Positions 1 through 10,938 of a stretch of DNA of 64,000 nt are shown one piece after another (position 1 is the first letter of the stretch; the number at the start of each line of letters is the position of its first letter). This stretch comes from Glandiceps talaboti (lineage: Eukaryota; Hemichordata; Enteropneusta; Spengelidae), in the NCBI RefSeq assembly GCF_964340395.1, contig NC_135551.1:19333003-19397002 (forward strand). The letters are read 5' to 3'. Made by a program: the position numbers and the translations under genes. The notes beneath the pieces were generated by a model that worked only from the letters and a program-made list of their open reading frames with translations, was not told the DNA's origin and made no database searches.

Positions 1-1
1 A

Positions 2-1162
2 CACCAGGGCCTTTATACAGGAGTTGTCTTTCTTGACTTAAAGAAGGCTTTCGATACCATAGATCCCCATCTTCTCCTAGACAAGCTTTCCAATATTGGA
101 CTACGAGAAAATGAACATCTATGGTTTAAGAATTATCTTTTAAATAGAAATCAATGTGTATCTCTTAATGGAGTGACCTCAGATCTTCAGCAAATCGAAT
201 ACGGTGTCCCTCAAGGTTCCGTTCTCGGTCCGCTACTATTCATTATCTACATTAACGACCTTCATTTGCATGTTGAAAACTCCAAAGTTATATTGTACGC
301 GGACGATACAGCGCTCTTTTATGCCTCAAAAGACACTAGTGAGGTTCAACAAGTTCTACAGAGAGATCTGAGCTCAGTCCATTCCTGGCTTACCGCCAAT
401 AAACTTACATTGAATGTCAAAAAAACTAAGTCGATGATTTTTAGAACAAAGAAAAGAGTCCACAAGGTGCCAACAAATCTCAATATTAAAATTGACGATG
501 AACCCTTGGAGCAGGCTGATGCATTTAAATATTTAGGTATTTGGTTCGACCCGTTACTATCCTGGGAATCGCACGTTAACAAAACTATAACCAAAATATC
601 ACAGAGACTAGGAATAATACGTCGTATCAGAAATTGTCTTCCGCAGCAAACAGCGAAAATGCTGATCAAATCAATGATACTACCAGTCTTTGACTACGGT
701 GACGTAGTCTGGTCAAATTGTAATTCTACTTTATTATGTAAACTTGAACGTCTTTTAAACAGGGCGGGCAAAACTATTATTAGGTGTCCAATCAGAACGT
801 CATCAACTAAAGTTAGGCAGACATTAGGATGGCCTTCTCTCGTTGAGAGACAGCAATTCCATTTAAGTACGATGGCCTACAATTGTTACCACGGCAATGT
901 CCCCACATATCTACTTAACTGTTTTACCCCTCTTTCAGCCGTCCATAGTCATAACACAAGGCTTAGCAAAGCAAATGGTGTTTTCATTGCTCCAGCAAAA
1001 AATAACTATGCCCTACGAAAGTTCACTCACAGGGGTGGAAATACCTGGAACTCCCTACCAGACAACTTGAAAACAGCTGAAAACACTAGTATATTTAAAA
1101 GGCTTTATCACACGGCTACACTCCGTCCACCAATCAGGGTACAGGATTGCCGTAGATTATAA
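2..1162 (+). CDS. Non-LTR retrotransposon reverse transcriptase, C-terminal part (CR1/L2/Jockey type)
   Basis: The reading frame is open from base 2 to the stop at 1160-1162 (386 codons), so the 5' part lies outside the window and the first Met at 173 is not a real start. Visible reverse-transcriptase blocks: FLDLKKAFDTIDP near the window start (first catalytic Asp), GVPQGSVLGPLLFIIYINDL, then the YADDTALF catalytic box near base 300, followed by WLTANKLTLNVKKTKSMIF and FKYLGIWFD typical of the thumb. The C-terminal RRIRNCLP...RLLNRAGK stretch is typical of CR1/L2/Jockey-like elements. No frameshift or stop breaks the visible part, which suggests a fairly young copy. The endonuclease half is not in the window. 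The clade within this superfamily is not resolved. Confidence 0.93.
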   Translation, partial: HQGLYTGVVFLDLKKAFDTIDPHLLLDKLSNIGLRENEHLWFKNYLLNRNQCVSLNGVTSDLQQIEYGVPQGSVLGPLLFIIYINDLHLHVENSKVILYADDTALFYASKDTSEVQQVLQRDLSSVHSWLTANKLTLNVKKTKSMIFRTKKRVHKVPTNLNIKIDDEPLEQADAFKYLGIWFDPLLSWESHVNKTITKISQRLGIIRRIRNCLPQQTAKMLIKSMILPVFDYGDVVWSNCNSTLLCKLERLLNRAGKTIIRCPIRTSSTKVRQTLGWPSLVERQQFHLSTMAYNCYHGNVPTYLLNCFTPLSAVHSHNTRLSKANGVFIAPAKNNYALRKFTHRGGNTWNSLPDNLKTAENTSIFKRLYHTATLRPPIRVQDCRRL

Positions 1163-1740
1163 GCCATAACCCACTCTTCACTAGTGCCACCTGACAGACT
1201 TGGAATACATGCAAATTCTATTGTTATCGCCGTGGTGATAAGTAAGATAATGAACTCGTTTGGTTGATTATGCGTCAAACACTCGGGGCTACGCCCCCTC
1301 GTGTTATAACGCATAATCAACCAAACTCGTTCATTATCTATCACATACAAAACCCACTACTTGGACGCTCAGCCCAAGTAGCCAGGTGCTAAAACGTCAC
1401 CTGGTTTTTCAGCCAGGTACAAGAAGAGTTATCACCAATTGTCTTAGTTTCAGCTGTTTCTGTCCCCTTGTTCAGTCATGTAACTTTGTATTCATTGTAG
1501 CCGTTTGCGAATTCTTTGTCACTGCTGTTGTGTGTTAGTTCACAATTCGCTCATCGAGTATTTTTTTTTTTCTCACATTAATTTATTGTGCAGTGTTTTG
1601 CTTTCGTTCTGTCTGAGCATGTGTGTATGGTTTTTTTTTGTCCAGTGTGAGGGCCTCAACGGAAAGAAGTGTTTCACTTACTTTTGTACTGTAATACTTA
1701 CTTGAGCTACCCTGAATAAACATATTTTATTATTATTATG
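1163..1740 (+). repeat. 3' UTR and tail of the retrotransposon
   Basis: Non-coding sequence after the reverse-transcriptase stop. It ends near 1700-1740 with AATAAACATATTTTATTATT, a short TATT/TTA-rich tail of the sort that ends CR1/L2-like retroposons instead of a long poly(A). It contains a strong hairpin (separate entry), which may be a nested insertion. The exact 3' boundary is inferred from the simple-repeat tail. Confidence 0.6.
1246..1338. repeat. Long hairpin inside the retrotransposon 3' UTR
   Basis: Arms 1246-1274 and 1310-1338 are inverted copies (27 of 29 positions pair, by eye). The left arm carries TTTGGTTGATTATGCG and the right arm CGCATAATCAACCAAA. The loop holds a second, GC-rich inverted pair around CGGGGCTACGCCCC. 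The mismatching bases fall at CTCG tetramers that are kept in direct rather than inverted orientation. It may be a small foldback element or an RNA structure of the retrotransposon. Confidence 0.75.
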
Positions 1741-3554
1741 TACACTGTGTCTATAAACCTGTTAACAAGAAAAAAGCCTGTCTAAATTAAGACTATGTAC
1801 ATTTTACATTTTGCTTCTTTGCTTTGCATGGAAAATACTGAAATTAGTATGAATATTAGCAATATTATTATCAAAATCTTCTGCATTAACTCACAAGTCA
1901 GAGCCTATATTTCTGTTAATGCAACCCACAATACACCTGGTTGGATGGTGCCATAAAGAGTACTGTGCTTTACAATGATTCTCTTGGGGAAGGTCCATAT
2001 TTCCATTACTTTCTGCGGCACATTCTCATGATTTAATTCAGAAGAGAATGATCGCCTCTATTCCTTCTGGCTAAATGTATTATGCACCAACACTTCAATG
2101 ATTTCCAATACAACTGATTTCTGATTTTTTCCAGGAAATCTCATACGACTAGGGAATCCAATGATTGCATAATTCGACTTTACAAGAACGGAAATTAACA
2201 GTCAGTGGCTTCTAAATTTCTTAGAAATTTCTAAGAAATGCATAAAGAAGTCTCTTGCTTTTTCATGGAAATAAATGAACTCTTGGTCAAACTATTCTTG
2301 AAATCTCTAAATGCAATAAATTAAAAGCCTGTTAGAGTCCCACTGTGTTGTCTTTTTAAAGTCCAAATCAAAGCTGTATGCTTTTTACAATAGAAAGACT
2401 GACAAATTCTATGTTCTCTTTCATGAATATTAAGAATGTTTTGCAAGATTCCTTTGTCATTAAACTTTTCCTGGAATATACGTATCCGCAATATCATTGC
2501 CGGAAATTTCTCACTGTGTGCATGACAATCGAGTTATCTATAAAACTTTTGCAGGAAATCTCTACTTTAATACTGAATACCAACCATTTCTAACATACAG
2601 TATTATGTGATTACTCTTTCCTGTGCCATGTCTAGGAGCAATTTAAAAGAGTCATTCAACTTTAAGTAGAACACACGATACAATAATAACGAGAATGTTG
2701 ATCCACGCACAGACTTGAAAGAGTAGTTATAACACAAGCTAATGGATATACTCAAAACCTATAAAACACGAAACTGCTTTGTTCTGCAGTAAATTACATA
2801 CAGTATACAACCATTACTTGTGATAATATCAATTTATTTTAGTTACCAAAACAGTTTCATATTTCCTGATGTATATTACAATTGTTACATACAAGGATGC
2901 ACATATGATTGACAACACATCAGATTTAAGCTTCAATTAGCTCTTTATCATTGGTATTATATGTACATGTACAGAGACTTAGCTAACTGGCACATGGTGT
3001 ACTTTATTTTGAACAGATTCAATCTCATTGAAATGTGAAACTGCCTGTCCACTTGAATGTCATTTTCACATTTAACAGAAAACATGCCAAAAAAAAAGCC
3101 AAGGCTAAAGTGGATTATTGTTTGTATTTCACTCTAATGGAAAAGGCACATCAGTGAAAATAGCAACAACAAAAAAATTCAATAGAAATTTAGATTATTA
3201 CACAGTGTGACATCAAACAACAAGTGGCTACCTGAGTAAATGCAATATGATATACCATCAGAGTTTTATAAAGAAAGTACAATGCACTGAACTGCATGTC
3301 ATGCATATTGCATTTAATGACATACTGGTACATGTATATCAGATTTACTTATCTATACAGTTTGGTTCAATCAGATAGCAATACCCACAGGCTCTCTGCA
3401 GCAATGGAACAACACTGGGTTTTTTCCAGTTATGTCTGCGAAAAAATATGGTCTGGCAATGATATATTTTTATTCAATGGCTACAAATATTCAATGATAA
3501 AAAGAATTTCAATTTAAAATACTAGCATTTCAAAAAAATCACACACGCATTTCT
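1741..3554. other. No gene seen
   Basis: AT-rich sequence with only short open frames, no splice-flanked coding stretch and no recognisable domain. The one local oddity is a perfect 22 bp palindrome at 2217-2238. Confidence 0.6.
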
Positions 3555-4055
3555 GTGATAGTAACTTATTTAACCCATAAGATAAGATATTTATAATATG
3601 TGAACAAATATGATTTTGTAAGATAGTAACTTATTTAACCCATCACATAAGATATTTATGATATGGGGGGGGGGGGGGGGACGAATATGATTTTGTAAGA
3701 TGGCAGCTTATTTAACCCATTAGATAAGATATTTATCATATGTGGACAAATCTAGTTTTGTAAGATAGTAACTTATTTAACAATTATATATGAGAACATA
3801 TGTGATTATGTAATATAGTAACTTATTTTACCCATTATATAAGATATTTATAATATGTGAACAAATATGATTTCATAAGAGAGTAACTCATTTAACCCAT
3901 TAGATAAGATATTTATAATATGGGTGAAAGAAATATGATTTCATAAGATAGTAACTCATTTAACACATTACATAAGATATTTATAATATGGGGGAAACAA
4001 ATGTGATTTCATAAGATAGTAACTTATTTAACCCATTAGATACGATATTTCTACA
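3555..4055 (+). repeat. Tandem array, 60-70 bp unit, about 8 copies
   Basis: Each unit contains GATAGTAACTTATTTAACCC, then ATAAGATATTTATAATATG, a variable short linker and a segment like ACAAATATGATTTTGTAAGA. Copies start near 3560, 3625, 3700, 3765, 3820, 3880, 3945 and 4015. One copy carries a long G run near 3666-3680 in the linker. The unit is too AT-rich and diverged to code. Confidence 0.85.
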
Positions 4056-4060
4056 TGAGC

Positions 4061-4357
4061 TGAGGTACACTAAAATATTTCCCATAGTGTGAATAGTTAT
4101 AATGTCAGATGTTTTGAACAAGAACTCTTTTTCAATGTATAATACCATACTACATGTACATGTACATGCAGTGTATATTACTACAGGTAACTATATGTTT
4201 AATGTATGCAGGTTATTTTTTTATATTGACACATATCAGATTAGACACTGATCACAATTGTAACCTCAGCGAATTAGCTGTTAAATAAGGCTTGTAATGA
4301 TACAGTATGTAAAATAAATGTAGATGTAGACATTCTACACATGGTATGGACAATACG
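4061..4357. other. No gene seen
   Basis: AT-rich spacer with several ACATGTA motifs. Nothing coding is supported. Confidence 0.5.
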
Positions 4358-4590
4358 GAACTTGCAGTCCAGACTGAACATAATTAATACTATCGGACTA
4401 TTTGTAGTCATTGTAATACCTAATCTGGAGCTATATGTATCAATAGAATAAACCTTCTTACTGATTAAGGCAACCATGACTAGACTATCTGTGGTTACAA
4501 ACAACATAACAAAAATGATAACACTACAGATTCATCATCACATTTCCCATGATGCAACATTCAGGATATTCAAAATGGCGGGTTTGCAAG
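4358..4590 (+). repeat. Dispersed repeat, copy 1 (inverted relative to copy at 7355-7600)
   Basis: Shared blocks in the same order on opposite strands: AACTTGCAGTCCAGACTGA, GTAATACCTAATC, ATCTGTGGTTA and TTTCCCATGATGCAACATTC. The second copy reads the same way on the minus strand at 7355-7600. Alignment by eye only. The element type is unknown. Confidence 0.6.
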
Positions 4591-5862
4591 TTTGCTGCTG
4601 TGTACTTCGTGAACTGTGTATCCCTTTATTGTCAATGGTTGGAACACCTTGTATGAGAAAAAAATCAGATACTGAGAATCTACAGGCAATTAAATTAGGA
4701 AATGCTATAATGTACATAATGTTTTTTGAAATGTTGAAATCCATAGTATGCTTTTTGTATTTTGTGCATATACAATGGTGGACCGTTTTATCTAAATTCT
4801 GATCTTTAATATTGGAAGGATATCTTCAAGAAACATGCTTTCCTTGTGAAGCTATACAATATCTGAATATTTTTTAATTTGGAGGAAATCATGCAATTGC
4901 AAATTTATGTTCTTGTTATTCCATGAGTTGATTGAAGGGAAGATATGAAGAGAACAGTAATAAATGTCCAGTAGGCAATATGTTGATTGAAAATCACTTG
5001 GAATATATATATCAGGAGAGTGGATATGCAAACTGTAAATGTCTCTACTATATATGCCATGTGCTGGTTGAAACCATTTGGAATGAGAGTGGATAATATA
5101 CAAAGATGTAAAGCAAAAAAATGCCTAAATGTCAAATGACTCATCTCCAGCTTGTTGCTATGTGTGCCAATTGTAAACTATTTAGAAGAATCAGAAACCA
5201 AGGAAACACATTTTATAAATGTATTTGTTTATAATAGTTGTCTATGCATGTTTAAATGGAATCCAGGAAGCATGCTAGATTTATCCTTTTTACGGCTACA
5301 TTTGTGCATTGCAAGGAGACGTGCCATTTGGGGCGAACTCTTGTAAGTAGGTTAGGTCAATAAGAGAGGTCGTTTACTCTCCAGGGGTGTTCCTGCACTT
5401 TTAGGGCACTCACATAAGATTCAGTTATTACCTGATACAATTTACTCAATGCACTTCACTTCAAGTAATAACTCTTTGCTTCTAGTTTCTACTTTCCATC
5501 TTGTATTGTGATGATTTCAAGGTCTTGTTTTCATCACATTTACTTTTGCATTGAAAACAGAATTAAGTTCTCTTGTCTGTACATTCTGGACATGTAGTTC
5601 ATTGTAATACTCAGAGAATTTCTCCCATTGTAAACTAATATAGAATAGTTTAGATGTTAGATCTTCTGACTACTAACATTTGAAGTGTATTTTTTCTTTT
5701 TTTCAATTTTCTTACATCCCTTTTGTTTGTTTTGTTTTGTTTGTTTCTGTATGTGATTATTCTAGTCATATCTTCTCTAATTTTTTAGTAGTGTATGTAT
5801 TTTAATTTTCTGTTAGTGCTGCTCCTGACATGCTTAGTGAGTCCGTGATACAAAAGGATGCA
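4591..5862. other. No gene seen; the 3' part resembles a retroposon 3' end
   Basis: There is no supported coding sequence. The stretch from about 5700 to 5862 leads directly into a four-base simple tail at 5863-5889, the arrangement seen at 3' ends of CR1/L2-like retroposons, so part of this region may be an old plus-strand retroposon fragment. Confidence 0.4.
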
Positions 5863-5889
5863 ATAAATAAATAAATAAATAAATATAAA
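5863..5889 (+). repeat. (AATA)n microsatellite, possible retroposon tail
   Basis: About six AATA units directly after GATGCAATAAAT. This would mark the 3' end of a plus-strand retroposon if the preceding sequence is one. Confidence 0.7.
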
Positions 5890-6039
5890 TACTCAGAAAT
5901 ATAAAACTAAAACTTCTTTTACTTTGTTTAAGAAAACTCAAACCAACTACAAGTTATAATCAAGGACAAAAAATCAAAGGTTACCATGAAAAAATTTGAA
6001 ATAGTGGTAAGGCATAAAATAAAATTTTTGAGTGGTTCC

Positions 6040-6370
6040 GATTACATTCAATTTTATAATAGGTGGGATAGGTAGATTTTTTATTTTATTATATATTTTT
6101 TCATGGATATGCGTGTCTAGTTCAGGTTTTCCATTGTTTTCCAAATGATCTCTGTATTGTTTATTTCTTCCTATCAGATGTACAGCCATTACAGATTGGA
6201 AAAATAGTTTTGTATTGTCTTTTTGAGTTTCCGCATCCAATATTTCTTGCGAGACTTCATGATTTTCACAATTTTATTATTATTTTTCTCAAATACGTAA
6301 AAAAAATAGTTTAGGGTCGGCGTTAAAAACTAGGTGGGGTCGGGTAACCGGAAACAAACAACTTTTTTTT
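6040..6370. repeat. Dispersed repeat family B, copy 1
   Basis: Begins around GTGGTTCCGATTACATTCAA and ends around CTAGGTGGGGTCGGGTAACC, AACAAACAACTTTTTTT. The same two ends recur at 12355-12420 and 12890-13010, where a different sequence lies between them. The ends are weakly inverted relative to each other (TGGTTCCGATTA against TTGGTTCTGGTTA), so this may be a terminal-inverted-repeat element. Confidence 0.6.
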
Positions 6371-7354
6371 ATTTGGCCATTTATGATATCAAAATTAAGC
6401 TGTTTTATAATCCAATATTGCCGTCAAATACTGTATTGAATGTAATAAGTGAAAAAAAAATTGATTGCCAATTTCCTTTAAAACAAAGTGAATCTCAAAA
6501 TTTCTTAAAGGATCAAGAACAATCTTTCATATGTCAAAGTTTGGAAATGTTTAAGAATTTTGACATTGCAGGAAAAAAGTAAGTTACAAAAAGTACCAAT
6601 TTTATACTACAGGTAACAATTGCACAATATTTTAAGCATATAGTAATTCTGAACATTGTACCATCATGTACTGAATAATAGAACCCATGATGCAATTGTG
6701 CAAGTGTGGTATAATCGGGGTATTTGCATAAGTGCTTACAGTGTTCTCTGTGGCAGTTTTTTCATAAGTGTAGCAAGTGAAAGTGCAGCAGTTAAAACAC
6801 AGCAAGCACAAGTGAAAATTCCCTTGAGTATCCACACTGGCACACACGTGGCATGGGATTGTGTGATTAATATTACAAAATTATGTTTGTAACATAAAAA
6901 ATTGTGCGATAATGTCCTCATTTGCATGCAGGTATGCAATAATGTGTTCGGTATTAGACTGCAGTGCAATAAGTGTGGAAGTAATCTCTGGTACATATGC
7001 AATACGTTGTAATTTACTGTAAATTGCATGGATATTGGTTGTATGCTGCTTCACTCATGAGGAAAAGCAATAAAATTGTTATACTCAATAATATACAGAG
7101 AAATATTGCAAATGAGAAAGATAAAATATAGAACTCACTCCAAATTACAATGAGCATGTACATAATTATATAGTTCACTCTAGATTCGGTAAAAGGAAAA
7201 CTGAGTAAAAGAAGAAAATTTGCAAATTTAGGTATTGGGGTCACACCAAATCTACAACAAATGAGTGCAAAAATGGCTCAAAATGTCTGACTACATGTAG
7301 GTTCAAACTGAATGACACCTTTCAGGAACACAGCCAATTTAATTCAATTGGGAA
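6371..7354. other. No gene seen
   Basis: AT-rich with scattered short open frames. None has splice signals or a recognisable domain. Confidence 0.5.
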
Positions 7355-7600
7355 CTTGCCAAAACTGCCATATTGAATGTTGCATCATGGGAAACATGAT
7401 AATAAATACTAATCAAACAGTATTGTAAGCAATAATGTTACATTGTTTTTAACCACAAATGATCAATTCATAGTTGCCCTGACCATTGTGGGAGGTTTAT
7501 TGTATCGGTAGCACCTGATTAGGTATTACGATAACCACAGATAATCCCATAGTCCTTTGCGTCTGAGCATGCTCAGTCTGGATTGCAAGTTCCCTATTGG
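7355..7600 (-). repeat. Dispersed repeat, copy 2 (inverted)
   Basis: Minus-strand copy of the repeat at 4358-4590. On the minus strand it reads AACTTGCAATCCAGACTGAG, then CGTAATACCTAATCAGG, then TTTCCCATGATGCAACATTC. Confidence 0.6.
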
Positions 7601-7613
7601 GTAACTATAGTTT

Positions 7614-7982
7614 AGCTTTAGATTTAGGTGGAATGCACCTCAGGGACAAATTTCCCAGAAAATCAATCTCATATATTCTCTCCAAACTTTGCATATAATT
7701 TGGCTTACTCCTAGTCTTTTGAAATAACAAATGAAATTTGGCAGTTCACCCTCGTGTTTTCTACGACATCATCAATCTTTTACTTTCCCATTGTACAGTA
7801 TTTGGCAGGCACATTTGGTTTGAACAATTTACAAAACTTCATATCATTTTGACGTCTTATTCAAAACTTTGTGAAGTGGCCCGGGATTTTAACCAAGAAT
7901 AGGTTATCAATTAGAAACAGCAAAGATTTAAGGATTTTATTTCTGACTTGAGGTGTACGCCACAGTGAATCCAAACTATAGC
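7614..7982. repeat. Candidate MITE with ~35 bp imperfect terminal inverted repeats
   Basis: The left end has CTATAGTTTAGC...AATGCACCTCA. The right end read on the minus strand has CTATAGTTTGG...GTACACCTCA. The outer nine bases and the inner CACCTCA pair, the middle is diverged. There is no coding capacity and no clear target duplication. Confidence 0.5.
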
Positions 7983-8888
7983 CATAAAAAGCAATTTCAC
8001 TCATCTCACAACCACTCGGCAGCCTTTAGGTATCAAACACCCCATGTTTAATTTATGTGCATCTTCAAAATTCTACCATGTATTTACAAAGTCAATAACC
8101 ACAGTTTTATTTGCAGATTCTGACTTTGCTCCATGGAAAGATAATCATTACAGATTTCCTGCAGGGATTGAACAAATCATGTGTACTTCCAGATTCCCCA
8201 TGAGATAGGAAGAAGAGGCAGCAATTTTCAGTAAGCCATGATAGCCTAAGTATTTGTTGACAACGTTATCTCGATATCAAATTCAAAACCGCATGATATC
8301 ATCAATTATCTCACAACCTCTGGCTTAAAGTTCGTCATCAGTTTGAAGAAACGTTAATAGAAGCCCAGGAGATTCTCAATTCACATGTTCCTCGTATTTT
8401 TCACAACAGTTTGGAGAGAGAGATTAATTCATGTGATGATGTTACTATTGAGATAAGGCCAAACAAATAAAATTGATTGGTTCCAAATACTGAACTGTTT
8501 ACTTTTTCCTTGCTGACATTGAGTTTTTTTTACTGATATTCATTTTAGAACTCAATTAATTTTTAACAGAAAGACAGTTTTCTACAATTTGACTGCAATA
8601 GTTACAGTAGCATATACTAACAGCCACACCATTTAGATACATACCTACATACCCAGTTAAATTATATATTCACTCACTGATTTATTTTAGCACAAACACC
8701 ATTTCTGCTAAATAAGCTAAAAGCACATGTGCAGAGCCGAAACACATAACTCCATAACAGACATATATCTTGAAAGTACCTTAAAAATAGTATGAAACTA
8801 GGAAATGCTAACACACAAATGCATTGATATTCATGTTTTCATTGTTTTAGACATTTCATTACGCACACTAGCAATTTTTGAAAAGTAT
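7983..8888. other. No gene seen
   Basis: AT-rich spacer between repeats and the DUF4062 exon. It would be intronic if the DUF4062 gene continues leftward on the minus strand, but no further exon of that gene was found here. Confidence 0.5.
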
Positions 8889-8996
8889 GATTGATTGACC
8901 AATCAACTGACTGACTGATTCATTGACTGGTAGACTGATTGAATAACTGATCGATCATTGATTGATTGATTGACAGATTGATTGATTGATTGATTT
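8889..8996. repeat. (GATT)n microsatellite, degenerate
   Basis: Repeated GATT / ACTGATT units, cleanest at 8958-8992. It ends about 15 bases from the splice donor of the adjacent minus-strand exon. Confidence 0.85.
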
Positions 8997-9010
8997 GAAT
9001 TTTTACTCAC

Positions 9011-9528
9011 CTGCATCTCTTAACCTCTGATATGCATAAGTCTACTGTCTGATGTTGGTCAGCCTTCTCTTTTCGAACTCCCCAACGTAAATCAACCATA
9101 TTGAAATTCAAGCCAATACGACGACAGTAATTTTTGAGGTATGGAAAAACATCTTCTAGAAGTAGATCCCTTTCAACTCTTGTATCTGTAAATGTAGAGC
9201 TGATGAAAACCGAAACACCATTCCTGGAAGGTTGGACGTGTTTGTCTAAGAGTTTTCCTTCCAGAATAGATATGTAATCTTCATTAAGATCAGGTTTCAG
9301 TAATTTCGCATGTACTCGTTTCATCTGTAGAGTCTTCGATGCTTCCGCCAGTGTCTGTCGCCAAGGCTCGCGAAATTCCCGGGGCTTGGACCACAAGTTA
9401 TAATATTGGTTTATTCCTTGACGCATAGCCATGGTTGCAAAATGCAACATACGTTGTTCTTGTATGTTGTTCCAGTAACTCCATGATTTGGTTTGATTAT
9501 TTCTCCTGATAGATGCACCGTTACCCAT
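9011..9528 (-). CDS. DUF4062-domain protein (STAND/NACHT-WD or TEP1-like), first coding exon
   Basis: 172 complete codons plus two bases, ending at a GTGAGT donor just left of 9011. The ATG at 9528 gives an N-terminus MGNGAS, a classic N-myristoylation motif. The context is strong (A at -3, G at +4) and an in-frame TGA lies a few codons upstream, so this start is well supported. Residues ~105-170 carry SVFISSTFTDTRVERDLLLE, then FNMVDLRWGVRKE and LCISEVKRC. This is the DUF4062 signature found ahead of NACHT and WD40/TPR repeats in NWD1/2, TEP1 and related invertebrate STAND proteins, thought to sense or scaffold. Only the N-terminal exon is visible. I found no NACHT or WD exon in 1-9000, so either a long intron runs past the window or the gene is truncated. 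The membrane anchor is inferred from the motif only. Confidence 0.85.
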
Positions 9529-9581
9529 GCTTAGCAATCATCAAATCTGTTTATTCACTGTTGGCTTGTCTTGACACTTAA

Positions 9582-9594
9582 ATATATATATCAC
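9582..9594 (-). promoter_or_regulatory. Candidate TATA box for the DUF4062 gene
   Basis: The minus strand reads ATATATATATTTA about 55-65 bases upstream of the ATG at 9528. That spacing would place transcription start around 9550-9560 with a short leader. It is AT-rich sequence in an AT-rich genome, so the call is tentative. Confidence 0.35.
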
Positions 9595-9599
9595 ATGGA

Positions 9600-10285
9600 G
9601 TACTTCCTGTCCGGACACATATATCAAGGAGGGAAAAACAAAATGTTAACTACATTTATGAATATGCGAAAAAGGATGTCTTCATAGTAAATGTATAGTA
9701 AAAATGGAAGCAGTCTGATTTCCAGATGAAGAAAGTTACATGTATATTAAAGTGAAAGGGTGAATGGATGGAAAATCATAATTTTTTTTATATCATGGAT
9801 TTTCAATATAAGAAATGGAGATGATGCAGAAAGATTTGTCTCTGTATGAGACCATGTTTTACCAATTACATGTAATAATAATTTATTTAATGACCATTAT
9901 ACAATACGTGTCTCCACCATCTGTACATAACAAATTTCATTTTTATAGCACTAAAAATATGATTCAGAGAAAAAAGAAAAATACATTAAAAAAAAAAGTG
10001 CATCACTTCATAAAATCATACCAGTTTGATTAAAAACCACAAATGATACCATACAGGCCACATTAGAACTCCATAAAAATGAAGTCCAAACCACTTTAAC
10101 AATAACATTATTGAAGTCACTCTCACTTAACATATATCAATTGTTACCAAAACATATGGTTCTAACCCAAATTTCAAGGGGGAGGGGGGGGGGGGGACTG
10201 AGACAAACTAGGTTAGAAATATATGGCTTGCAATAGTAACATATAGAATGTAGGTGAAAGTTTAGTTGTACATGAACTTATATAC
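9600..10285. other. No gene seen
   Basis: AT-rich spacer upstream of the DUF4062 exon. It includes a G-rich run at about 10179-10196. Confidence 0.5.
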
Positions 10286-10392
10286 CTAATATTAGGAAGT
10301 GATGACCTTGCTGAAGGGTATTGTGATGAAGTCAGCACAGCAGGATCTTCCTGTTCCGGAGAGTTATTGGGAATACATGATAGACAAGGTGA
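10286..10392 (-). CDS. Possible isolated exon, unknown protein
   Basis: On the minus strand a 107-base open stretch is bounded by an acceptor (AATTTGCAG) and a donor (GTATATAAG). It would encode SPCLSCIPNNSPEQEDPAVL followed by a Ser-rich end. It lies upstream of the DUF4062 start on the same strand. There is no domain, no partner exon and no start, so it could be chance. Confidence 0.25.
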
Positions 10393-10846
10393 CTGCAAAT
10401 TGATTTCAAAAATCATGACACGTTCTTCAACAAGAGATACAACAAATGTTCATGTCTGACTAGAAATGCAAAATCCCAAATCTTTTAATGACAACACCGA
10501 TCTCCTTCTGTATTTGACATGTGTTTGGCCATTTGGGTCATTTCCTGCAACTGTTTATGGGGAAACATTGTCTTGACAAATCTAAAGAAGTGCTATTTTG
10601 ACCTCCATATCATAAAGCTAATAGAAGTCTAAGCACGACAAGTATACAGTCATGTACTTTACGGCAAATATGCCTGAGTGAACTTTTCGTTTTAAAGAAA
10701 TGACACAACAGCAGCATTCTTTCTGATGTACCTAAATTTAATGAGAGAGAGATACACACGCACACATATATACACATAATTATACAATATACATGTATGT
10801 AGATATCCATTAGATTATGACATTACATTATAATATATAGTTTTGG

Positions 10847-10938
<92 letters not shown>

